Below are positions 9,678 to 20,679 of a DNA stretch of 28,214 nucleotides, in pieces (position 1 is the stretch's first letter; every line of letters begins with the position of its first letter). A program made the translations under genes and the position numbers. The stretch comes from Smittium mucronatum (lineage: Eukaryota > Kickxellomycota > Harpellomycetes > Harpellales > Legeriomycetaceae), in the NCBI GenBank assembly GCA_001953115.1, contig LSSL01001038.1, positions 1-28,214 of the forward strand, written 5' to 3'. The notes below the pieces were generated by a model that was given only the letters and a program-made list of their open reading frames with translations, did not search any database and was not told where the DNA came from.

Positions 9678-11102
9678 CTATCATTTTAAACATTTTTTTA
9701 TATTAATAGTTGACAAAAAACACAAATTATTTCTATTATAATACTTAATAGAATAAATATTTGCACTATTTTTTTGAATAAAAGAACTGTTTTTTCATGA
9801 TAATATGGCTACACTCAATAATACTTATTAGGTACTATTGCTATCCATTTGAACAAAGAAGCTTTTATTTAATAATAAAACATATAAATTTCCGTATTTG
9901 ACTTATTTATTAATATGTTTTATAAGTTTATTAACTTAGAGATTATAAATAGATTAATAATATTTAGAGAAAAGTATTCCTATATGCACAGAGTTATAAT
10001 TAGATTTATTCTTGATTGATGTCGTTTGATTTGTTCCGACTTGAAGTATAGATTTATTTATTTAGAATATCTTAGATAGTTCTAATAATGTGTCAAAATA
10101 AAAAATTAATGAGTATAAGCTTGCCTCTTTTCAAATTTACACGTTTAATAAAAATAGACGCTGTTATTTTTTTTATATATATATCATAAGGTGGTTAAAT
10201 TTGACCTAATATGTTCGTTTTTTTGCTAAATATCGGCTCAATCCGTTCTATAAATGTGAATTAATTTGAAGTTATTTTTGATTCAAAAGGCGAAAATTTT
10301 AAAAATGAGGGATGGGAACTATTTTATATTAAGATTAATAAAAAGTTCGATCCAAGTTTATCTGAAATATGAGAACTTCCATTGAAATAATCGTGAAACA
10401 GGGGTATTAGTGTAAGACTCAACCAAATTTTGATTTCGGAATTAAACAATAAATTGGATATTTTCAACCAACTTCGGTTACAGATTAATACTGTGTAACA
10501 TATTTATGGATTTTTTTGTTTATTTTTGGATTTGATTACTAAATCTGGGTGTTTTGAATTAAGTTTTCGTGTTTTTTAATAATAAATTTACCATTTTTTA
10601 TATTTTTCTAAGCTTACTCTACTAATTTCACATCAAAATCAAATATTTTCAGTTTTAAAATTTTCATAGTAAACGTAAATACATTCATCCAGTAAAAATA
10701 ATTATGTATTATTTATTTACCAAAATGAAAAATTCAAAAACGATTAAAATTATTAGACAAATACAGTTTTACGCATATTGACTATATTTATGGTTATATT
10801 CCACCGGAGTTAATAACATTAAGCCTTAATAGAAGGATGATAAATATATATATATATATATTTGTGTGTGTGTGTGTGTGTGTGAATTAAGTTCAACAGG
10901 GAATCTTTTCCCATTATCTTTATTTTTATTGTTTCTTTACTAAAATATAAAAAAATTGAAGGAAAAAGGATAGTTTGGGTTAGATCAGAATTAGTTATTT
11001 TACAAACGACAGCGATTTTTGGAAAATAAATACTTCTAAAAACTTAAATAATCATATATCAATATATCAATATATCACTACTGTAGTAGTAAGTATTTAT
11101 AC
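9678..11102. other. AT-rich DNA between the two MULE relics
   Basis: Mostly simple AT-rich sequence. At 10271-10497 one plus-strand frame is open except for three clustered stops and reads as a plausible protein (for example RLNQILISELNNKLDIFNQL). It may be an unrecognised decayed gene or the distant N-terminal part of an element. A compound microsatellite lies at 10844-10884, and three copies of an ATATATCA-type unit lie around 11053-11078. Confidence 0.4.
10844..10884. repeat. Compound microsatellite (AT)9 then (TG)11
   Basis: Nine AT units (10844-10861) followed by eleven TG units (10863-10884). The TG tract stands out in sequence that otherwise has very little G. Confidence 0.95.
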
Positions 11103-12560
11103 AAATGTGATTTTAATCTGCGCATGGATAAATATTACGGCGGTAAAATTTTAGTACACAGATCAAAGCCCCATACTCTCAACTTACCAAGAAATAAAAA
11201 TATATAATAGAGCTGTATGTTAATGGGGAAATATCAAGTGTAATTAAACGAGTTTTGGAGGGCTCTGGGGTTGATGTTTACATAGAAAAAATATAATCTA
11301 ATATAAGCAATTTTAACGAAAGGAAAAAAAAAATTAATTAATTACTTTAGATGATTTTGAAGAATAGTTTTCAAAAGAATAAATACTCAAAAACTGCAAC
11401 CTATCCTATATTTCGGACTATTCTTATGAAGTAAATTTCATAAGATGCATAGAAACAAAGAGAAAAAAAAATTGGAGAATTAAAGATACCCAAAAAAAAT
11501 CAGCACAGATACGACATTTAATCCCAATAATGGTTAGAATATCGTGATCTTTGTCGGTGTCACTGATATTTTACAAATTTTTGCTCCCATTAATATTTTA
11601 ATTTCCAAAAAATATGGTTCTGATAGCCATAGCCGGGTTATTTCATCAATAAAAAAAATACCAACATATGAATTCAATTGGTGTATTTAGTACCTAATTT
11701 CTGACTCTGCGCCACAAAAATACTTATAAATAAAAAAATTTGACCCTAAAATATTAATCGGAAATTTTCGGGCTCATGTCTCAAAGCATTTGTAAAAAAT
11801 AATTGGTCTCAACAAAAATACATCCAAGAGATAAATTTATAATTATTTGATATTTATCCAAAGATTATACTAGAGAGAATTTCTTCGAACTTTTTAAAAT
11901 TTTATTTCTGTAAAAGTGGAGTCAATTCAAAAATTTGACTGATATACTTGAAAAAAGATATAAAAAATAATTCAAAAAAAATGGAACATAGTTAGAAGGT
12001 ACAAAATATTTGCACCTTTGACTAGAAAAAGTGTTGAAAGGTTCAAAAGAACAATAGATGATATATACAGCGATTTTTTAAAAAAATATTAGAGTTTGCA
12101 AGGATATCAAAAAAAGTTATAGATGATTTTGAGACCTCCTATTTCCCCGAATAAAGAAAAATTATTTAAAAAAAGATGAAAAAGGATAGTGGAAAAATAA
12201 ATTTATTTAAGATTATTTCCTATTTTAGTGATAATTTTATTTATCTCGCCTATGACCGTCAAATCCGGGAAGAAAGATTTACAGGATTTCATTAAAAATA
12301 AAAAATATCTCTTTTAAAATCACTATATTTAATGAAAGTATTTTTTAAAGATTTAAATTTTATTTTTAGTAAAAAATTGGTAATAAACAGGAGAGATATC
12401 AATTGCACGATATTGAATTTTTGAAAAAAAAACAAGGCGATCACATATAAAACTATGTTATCTATACAAAAAACGTGAGTATTATTTCCATTAGACTTAT
12501 TCCAAATCAAAAAAATTCTGGGAGACCTAAAAGCATAAAGAAAAAAAAATGTATACAAAA
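11103..12560 (+). pseudogene. Broken Mutator-like (MULE) transposase, copy 2
   Basis: A different element from the one at 8111. One frame carries, in order: a KCDF...HRSKPHTLNLP stretch like a FLYWCH-type finger (11103-11206), TDTTFNP with the first catalytic Asp (11508-11510), SDSAPQ with a second Asp (11703-11705), GNFRAHVSKHL, and RKSVERFKRTI with the catalytic Glu (12036-12038). All three acidic residues fall in the same frame although many stops lie between them. A shifted frame then gives a SWIM remnant at about 12401-12445, where the second Cys reads Ile and the third reads Gly. A GRPKSIKKKKC tail follows at 12520. The tail aligns with that of copy 1 over about 35 residues. The element is dead. 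No terminal inverted repeats were recognised. Confidence 0.75.
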
Positions 12561-15500
12561 AAGGTATAAAGTCTTTTTTGATAAGAAAAAATGAATTTAT
12601 ATCGAATATTTTTTCAATTTTATTTACAAAAGATTCACCAGTTTTAAATTAGTTTATTATTGATAAATAAATAATATAAAATATTAATTAATGATAAATA
12701 AAAAAAATAGGACTCATATGTCAGATATTTCGGAAAGAAAGGTATAGTTTATGGGTTTACTCAAAATAATATTTATTATAGGATAGCTCAATTCCATGTT
12801 TTTTTTAAAAAATTGACGATTAAATAAGTAAAATTTGAAGATAGTTAAAATAATTCATGATGAAAAATACAAAACGCAAAAATTTCACCACGATTAGCAT
12901 ATTATAATATACTCTCTATACACATTAAATTACTCATAAATTTCAGAACACTAAAATAAAGCGAAAATTAGGTTAAACCTTGAAAATCTCATACAACACA
13001 CTGTAAACATTATATATATTTTATAAAATTTTATAAAAATAGAAGGCACTAAACGCTGCACAATTAATACAAAAAATATCACCTATATAATTACTTGCAG
13101 TATAATAAACATAGAGAATGCAGAATATGGGATAAAATTTGATTTTTTCCCCTTTCATTGTATTTTTATTTTTATTTTTTCTATTATTTGAGAATTGTAA
13201 ATAAATTGCTTCAAAAAAAAGAATACAGCATACTGGAAATTGATTTCTATTTTTTTATCACATATGATTTATTTTGTTTTATTAGCTAAAAAAAAATGCA
13301 GATCCAAATAATAAATATGAATAATACTTAAGAATAATTTTTGATTTTGACTTAAATATTAAATTAGGAGTGATTAGTTTGGAGGTTTTTTTATAGTTAG
13401 AAAACTCAGTTCATTCCAATAGTCATTTAATTCAGAATTTTTCAGTTGTTCTAAATACGTTCATTATTATTTCAAAAACTTAATGACGAAATTAAAATAT
13501 TTTTAGAATTATGTTTAATGAATACTTTTTGAATTTAAAAATAATTATAGCTTGTAACAGTTGGAAAAACTTTTTATTTCTATCTTACCTATTATAAAAT
13601 AAATCAACGAGTATTTATATTTTGGTCAATTATATCAAAAAAATAATTAATGGGTAGTTTTAGTAGATTTTGATTTGGAAATTTAGTCTATTTTACTTAG
13701 AAAATTATTAAAAATAGTAGATTCTGATTCAATATAATATTTTTCTATTCGCTTTAGTCAAATAAAAATGATTTTAGTAGAAAATAATCAGATAACCTCT
13801 TTTTATCCGAATCTTTTTATAAATAAATTTAGGCTATGATGTTCTTTAAATAAACCTACACTTAATTTTTTTTTGGTACTTTGAAGTTATATAATAAATG
13901 GGTGATTATAAGTGAGGTCCTATTGTTTTTTCTATTCGTTTAATTGGCCGAGCTTGTTACCAAGTTTTATATGGCGTATATATATAATCAACCAAAAAAT
14001 GAAAGAGATGGCATTTTCTATATATTGATATTTAAAAAATATTTTGGAATATAAATTTCGAACTATAAAATAGGGTACTATGAAACAATATTTCTGTATT
14101 TTTAAATTGTGAAGCAGGTAAAAAATTATTAGAATTGGACCGCCTTTAACAGTAAGAATCTAAGAAATATTTTATTTAAGCATTTGATAGTTTTTTTTTG
14201 ATAGCGCAAAATTCTTTATTTAACCCTTACAGATCTGGATGCACAAAATAGAAACGATTTTTTTAAAAATATAGATATTTATATATAATAAAAAACTCCT
14301 GAATCGAAGTAATTCTAATAATTATTGAGCAGTTGAACTTCTTTTTCAGAAAAAAACCCAAAGAAAATATAAATTTTGTAAAATTCCGTATATTCCGGAA
14401 TACAACAAAAATATTTAATTTTTACATAAAAATAATGAACTTAAAAACAGCTAAAATCGCTCGAAAAATTATTATGATAATAATTATTTAATTATATTTA
14501 TAGATAAAATATATAAAAAAATGAATTAAGGTTCTGATAATTTATCCTTATATTTGTACTAAAGACTACAAAGATAGGTTAGGATAAGTTTTTCTAGAGA
14601 ATATTGAATATTAAACTTGAATATATATATATATATTATTTAAAAGAAAGTTTATTCATGATAAAGTCTTGAAAGTAATGGGGCTTTGGTTTTAAGAAAT
14701 ATTAACTATAATAACGGTTAATAATTTATCTGTAAAATCGGAGGACTATATAAAAAGGGTTCATAATTTAATAATAAAAAATAAGATTTTTTTTGAAATT
14801 TTTTGTGGAAAATAAATATTTACACTCAATATTCACTAAGAAAATCCATATCGAATTTCATATTTTTAGGTATAAACTATTTAAGTTTAATATTGTTTAT
14901 ACTTATTTTTTATGCATAAAAAATAATGAAAATAAACAATTAAACAGATTATATTTTTTACATATTAATATCATAAAAAGTATAAAAGGATTTTTAATAT
15001 AAATTTTTAGGGGAATACTGTGCAATAATCTACATCTTTTGATAGAATCGTATTACTATAATCTTATTATAAATATTTAGCTTAATTTTAAATCGCTATT
15101 CATATCTTGAGTAAATTTCTTTTAAAAAACATTTTAGCTATCTTTTTCATTTTTTTGGTTTTTTTTTGAGAATAATATTTAAAAATAGCAGGTTTTTAGC
15201 TAGGATTTTATCTATTTTAATTAAAACGTGAAATAAAATATTCTTTAACTATCCTAGATTTCTGTATGATAAATAAGCAATATGTAATTTTTTTCTGAAA
15301 GCCGATGGGTCTTATTCTTTAAAGAATTCGTAATCATGGTTAATAATACGAACTGAGATTTTAAGAGAATAGTATTAAATAAATTATATTTAAATGTGAT
15401 TAATGTATAATGTGGGTGCATTTACCACTTTTTTCGCTATTTAGCCACTTGAGTTTAATTATACCAGCCAATTTAATTGAAAAATTACTTTTTAAAAAAA

Positions 15501-16060
15501 TATATGTCTATTGAGCCATTTTATTTCACAATTTTATATGTTGGAAATCATCATAGTATTAAAGTTGATATAACATTAGGATATTGTAATTTATTTTCAG
15601 AAAAATTGATGATAATTTTATGATGTATTTTTCGGAATATGTTAATAAAGAGTTATGTTTAACTTACAGTAAATATGATTTATTAATTTTTATTTTCCAA
15701 TATAATGTTACAGTTACCAGTTTATTAACTTAAAGCCCTATTATACTTCTTATCTTCGCCATAAAAATTAAAATATTCTATTAAAATAGCAAAAAATAGG
15801 TAATAAAAGCCTATTGGACATAAAATGATTTAAATAAATTACATGTAAAATTATTGTACACATGAAAAAATTTAATATTAATTATACTTATATAAATATT
15901 TAAAACAAACCGAAAAATAAAAAAAAAAGTATAATAAACCTCATAAAACAGTCCAAATAATTCTAGGCGAGAGTTATATAGATAATTTTTATAGATGGTT
16001 TATTAAAACCATTTAAAAACCCCTTATAATATGTATTTTTTTTTGATATATCAAATCATA
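12561..16060. other. AT-rich desert, left part
   Basis: About 3.5 kb of A- and T-rich sequence with no recognised gene. The longest open frame (14793-15002, 69 codons) is typical of chance in such DNA. A 20-base perfect palindrome of TTTTATAAAA units lies at 13019-13038, a 9-base-arm palindrome at 14467-14485, and an (AT)8 tract at 14621-14636. Decayed transposon sequence too old to read by eye may be present. Confidence 0.5.
14621..14636. repeat. (AT)8 microsatellite
   Basis: Eight AT units in tandem. Confidence 0.9.
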
Positions 16061-16088
16061 CCCCCCCCCCCCCCCCCCCCCCCCCCCC
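16061..16088. repeat. Poly-C tract, 28 C, ending at the assembly gap
   Basis: An uninterrupted run of 28 C directly abuts the N gap. The right side of the gap resumes with TA then 11 C, A, CCCC. Such a run is very unusual in DNA this poor in GC and probably caused the gap. Confidence 0.9.
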
Positions 16089-16512
16089 NNNNNNNNNNNN
16101 NNNNNNNNNNNNNNNNNNNNNNNNNNNNNNNNNNNNNNNNNNNNNNNNNNNNNNNNNNNNNNNNNNNNNNNNNNNNNNNNNNNNNNNNNNNNNNNNNNNN
16201 NNNNNNNNNNNNNNNNNNNNNNNNNNNNNNNNNNNNNNNNNNNNNNNNNNNNNNNNNNNNNNNNNNNNNNNNNNNNNNNNNNNNNNNNNNNNNNNNNNNN
16301 NNNNNNNNNNNNNNNNNNNNNNNNNNNNNNNNNNNNNNNNNNNNNNNNNNNNNNNNNNNNNNNNNNNNNNNNNNNNNNNNNNNNNNNNNNNNNNNNNNNN
16401 NNNNNNNNNNNNNNNNNNNNNNNNNNNNNNNNNNNNNNNNNNNNNNNNNNNNNNNNNNNNNNNNNNNNNNNNNNNNNNNNNNNNNNNNNNNNNNNNNNNN
16501 NNNNNNNNNNNN
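16089..16512. other. Assembly gap (424 N)
   Basis: Bases 16089-16512 are all N. Open frames that appear to cross it are artefacts of the Ns and the poly-C. The true content and length are unknown. Confidence 0.99.
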
Positions 16513-18117
16513 TACCCCCCCCCCCACCCCTCCAAATAAAAACAACTTATATATTCGTTTTTTCTGATTTTAAACTCTTATAAATTTATAAATCATGAAT
16601 TAAAATTAAAGAATATATTTTTTTGATGCCTCAAGTCCATAAAAAATATCTATTTAACATATATTTTTTTACTAATAGTATTTTTTTTATCTTATGATAA
16701 AAATTTAAGAAAGCTTTTTTTGCATTAGATTGCTATTCACATTGGTTTCAATTTTCAGTAATTTTTCTATTTTTTAAAAACTTTAAACTCATTTTTCTCG
16801 TGCTGGAGGATTGTGAAATTAAAGGGATATCCCGAGTATTCTATGTAAAATATGTTATATTTCATATTTTAAAATGTGTAAATATCTCTATTATTCTACC
16901 TGTTAATTCTAATATCGATTTAAAAAATCAGTTTAGACTTATGGATATAGTTTTATTTATTTATAATTCGCTTTTTTTTTTTATCTTATTTTCATGGTTA
17001 GAATTATTTGCACAAAATATCACATAAAATTTATTCAAATACATAAAAAAAAAATTTGAAACCAATAATAATTCTTCTATATTACTCCATTATATGAATT
17101 TTTTTTACGTTTTCATTAGATAAATATTTATATAAAACAATTTAAAGTTTTAGCTTATATCGAAATGGCCTGTGTACTAATTTAATGTCAATATATTTAT
17201 TAAATCATATGAAATTATTATCAGATTAATTTGGCTATACTAATTAAAAGAAAATTAAAATAATTATCAATATCTAAAAAATGAAAATTTTATCTTTTGA
17301 AATCAAATGAGAGAGAGGAGGAAAAATATCATTTTAAAAAAGTCTTCCTCGATTAGATGATTACATATTCTACAATAAACTTTATTAAAATTTAAATAAA
17401 AGTACAAAAAAATACCTTTTATTAAAAATTTATTTTAAAAAAACAGATAAAATAAAATAATTTAATACGTTAAAAAATAAAACAAAATATAACTCGATTT
17501 ATCTAACCTAAATTAAAACTAAAATAAATTATTATCAAATTAAACACATATTCAAATTATCGGATACTGTTGTTTGAAAAAAAAAACAATCTTGAAAATT
17601 ATATAAAGTTATATAAATAAAAAATTTACCCTTTTTAATAATCGATTCTGTTATTTAAGAAATATTTTAATCCCTAAGAGTGGATATTTTTATAATAGTT
17701 ATTTTTAAGAAGCATATAAATTTCAAAAAAAATCAATACTTTTATTATTATAGATTCATTTCATAACCCATCTCCTCTTTTTTAAAATATTTTTATTATC
17801 ATTAATTAATTTAAAGATAGGTTTAAATTTTTTAATAACTCATTCTATTAGCCAATATATTTACAACTCATCTAATAAAAATCCGTATTCTTTTTCTTAT
17901 AAAAACAAGTAATATCTGAGAAATTATTTGTTTTTATAAGTTTTCGAGCAGGTTTCGTGTAAACTTTTCAAAAATTGAGTTTTTTTTTAAATTTTTGTGC
18001 ATAGATAATTTAAAAAATTCTCTTAAAATCATTGCAGGAGGTTATACGTAAAATTTATAGTTTTTATTTGGGATTATTTATTTTAAAAACCCACGATTAT
18101 ATCAAAAAATTGGATGT
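16513..18117. other. AT-rich desert, right of the gap
   Basis: Starts with a C11ACCCC tract (16515-16530), then A- and T-rich DNA. One open frame (16800-17027, 75 codons, no ATG at its start, hydrophobic) is not recognised and is probably chance. The hairpin at 17896-17940 is listed separately. Confidence 0.5.
17896..17940. repeat. Near-perfect 18 bp inverted repeat (hairpin)
   Basis: The left arm (17896-17913) starts CTTATAAAAACAAGTAAT. The right arm (17923-17940) is its reverse complement except for one position that could pair as G-T. The loop is nine bases, ATCTGAGAA. The perfect outer part is 13 bp. This is longer than expected by chance even in AT-rich DNA. No gene flanks it closely. 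Confidence 0.85.
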
Positions 18118-18371
18118 TTGATAGAAGAGATTGTTTTATTGAGGTATATTGTTATAAAAAAAACACAAATATATAATAGAGAAGCATCTAAATATGTATA
18201 TTCTTTGGAAAATCTTTTAATAAATTTTCTGGTATCACTTTCTAAAAGTCTTTTTTATTTTCTAAAAATTATCTCAAAATCTTTTTCAAGAGATGGAAAA
18301 TTTTTAATAGGGAATATAATGTACATTTTTAAATCATTTAAATCGATTTTTCTAGGAAATAAACTCTAGAA
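18118..18371. other. Open frames on both strands, unrecognised
   Basis: The plus strand is open from 18118 to 18369 (83 codons, start TTG, rich in Ser, Leu, Ile and Lys). The minus strand also has long open runs with a plausible residue mix. Neither matches a family I know. This is the longest open frame in the desert, but the composition is what chance gives in AT-rich DNA. No gene is called. Confidence 0.3.
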
Positions 18372-18440
18372 CCCCCCATCCTATGTCAATCTACATCGAT
18401 TTTGGATCTTTTTTTTTGGGGGGGGGGTTTAAAAAACCCC
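18372..18440. repeat. C6 / G10 runs with adjoining small palindrome
   Basis: C6 at 18372-18377 is followed by G10 at 18418-18427. ATCC and GGAT lie just inside these runs, so the two could pair as a bulged stem. The G run continues into GGGGTTT, AAA, AAACCCC (18424-18440), a perfect 7 bp stem with a 3-base loop. GC homopolymers are rare elsewhere in the window. Confidence 0.6.
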
Positions 18441-19098
18441 AATAAAACATGTAGTTTTGACAGACACATTTCTTTCAAGAAAATAAGCTAAAAATATACT
18501 TGAAAAAGGGAATTCAAAGTTTTATTCTTTGAGAATAAAATAAATTTGATAATATTTATCTATAATATTAATATTTTTTTAAGTAATTTTTAAGTTTTAA
18601 AAAAGATTGGGTATAAATATGAGCTGATTTTTTTTAAAAAAAATCAAGCCAAACTAAGATAATAATATATAATAAAATAAAATTCAGTATAAGACAAATA
18701 TTTTCTGATTATTTCAGATTCATTGTCTTTTTTCAACAAATTTTATTATTATTATGATGCAGAATAAAAATTCAACTATTAAATAATATGTGATTTGCGA
18801 GATTTTGGACAGTGAAAAATCATGTTTAGTGATAATACTAAACCATAATTTAATAACAATAATATTTTATTCAATTTTTATTTTTATTTAGAAAAAGTTT
18901 ACTTTAAAAAAATATCCAAATATCCAGATACAGATAAAAAAAAAGAAATTTTTATCATTTTTTTTTATGTATCTCATATAGCTGAGAATAAATAAAAGAT
19001 AAGCTAATATATTATCAATATAAATCTATTATAAAGAAATTTAATATCTTTTGCGGAGCTTAAATACACAGATCTGAATGAATGAATTCATACATGCA

Positions 19099-19120
19099 AT
19101 ATATATATATATATATATAT
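19099..19120. repeat. (AT)11 microsatellite
   Basis: Eleven AT units in tandem. A shorter (AT)7 lies at 19865-19878. Confidence 0.92.
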
Positions 19121-20634
19121 GGGTTCACTAAAATAAAATTATATTAATACAGGTACTAGAATTTTAGAATATTTCAATTATAGTATTAATAATCAATCAT
19201 TATTTTTCGATTCTTTCATATAATAAAACTCATCTAAAAAAATAAATTTTTTAGTTTTATGATGCATATGGTCCAAAAAATGAGTTTTTTATACGTTAAA
19301 AAATATATAAATCAACATTATTTAATGATAAAAATTCCAAGATTATTGTTCGTATACCGATTAATTTTACTTTTTTTTACAGGAAATCTATTTTAAAGTT
19401 AATAAAAGTTCTAAAAAATAATTTAAATTTTTTTAAAAAAAAAAAAAGAAAAAATTTCCCTTGAACCAGCACCTCTCTATCTTTTATTGGAGTCACATAC
19501 ATCTATGGAATTAGCCCAAGGAAGACTAAAACCAATTTTACTTTTAAACTTGCAATTTTTCGGAAAAATAAACAGAAAATGGAATATATAGTTTGTTAAA
19601 TATATTTAAAATTAGAGTGTCGTCAATAAATTCATGGTAAATTTGAATATAGGAAAAAACAATTAATTTTTTTCACTATTTATAGAAACTTTTTTCTTGT
19701 AAATATTCTTTGAAATTAAGGTTTAATATAATTTTTATTTTTTTAGTTATAAACAGAATATTTTAAAAATGTTTGTATTTGAAATTCGCTAAATTAAATA
19801 AGAAAATCTAACTATTTTTTTTACTTTAAATGGGTATATTAGAAAGAGAATTTTTTAAATATTCATATATATATATATTAAAATAGCCGTTTTTTTTCAA
19901 ATAAAATACTACATAAAATGTGAATTTAGATCTTTGATACACTATAAAACTTATTAAAACCGTAAATTCTGAGTTTTTTTGTGGTTTTCCAATGGCTAAT
20001 TACATATCGAGGTTCTTTTTAATAAATTTTCAATTTAAGAAAAAGGGTGGCTTTTTTTATTTCTTAAAAAAAAATGTAATTTTCAACTACAAAATTTCAC
20101 TTCCGAATTCGGAAAAGATAAATTCGATTACAAAAAAAGTAAATTTTAATTTTACACAGTGCACTTGAATTCAAAAAAGTGGGAAAAAAAGTAAAATCGG
20201 TTCCAAAATAAGCTATTAGCGATTCACAGAAAGTGATATCCAATTCGAAAAAATCGAGTTTCAATTTGAAATAAATAATAAATAATAAATAGTAAATCGT
20301 AATAAAAAAATGATAAAATTTCTGATAAAATTATATGTGATTTGAAGTTAAAATATTATATTAATAAAACTGGCGAATATCTACGCTTTATATTTTTCAA
20401 TGATTATAAGCTGGTAAGATATTAAAAATGGAAAATTATTGTTTCAATTATTAAAAAATATCAAAAAAAAATCCTGTATAATATTAAACTAGTCAATTTT
20501 ACTGAAATTGATCAAAAATAATCTTATAAAAGAGAGTTTTAACAGGAACATAAATCCACCTTAAATTAGTGCTATTTCAATATTAATATATAGTCTTTTT
20601 GTATATTATATTATAAAAATCACACGAAAAAATC

Positions 20635-20679
20635 AAAAATCATAGCTTTGAGCTTAAAAAGCTGTGAATTATGATTTTT
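20635..20679. repeat. Interrupted hairpin
   Basis: Outer arms AAAAATCAT (20635-20643) and ATGATTTTT (20671-20679) pair perfectly. An inner AGCTTT (20644-20649) pairs with AAAGCT (20658-20663), leaving seven unpaired bases on one side. Its role is unknown. Confidence 0.6.

Noticed and set aside
7960..9960. Terminal inverted repeats of the first MULE (TTAATAAAC and TTATAAA words on both sides)
   Set aside because: The matches are short, low-complexity AT words and no flanking 9-base duplication could be paired with them.
12292..12558. 88-codon minus-strand open frame
   Set aside because: It lies over the C-terminal part of the second MULE relic, whose plus strand carries the SWIM remnant and GRPK tail, so it is a shadow.
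16031..16567. Open frames spanning the assembly gap with poly-Pro or poly-Gly
   Set aside because: They consist of N bases and the poly-C runs. No real sequence supports them.
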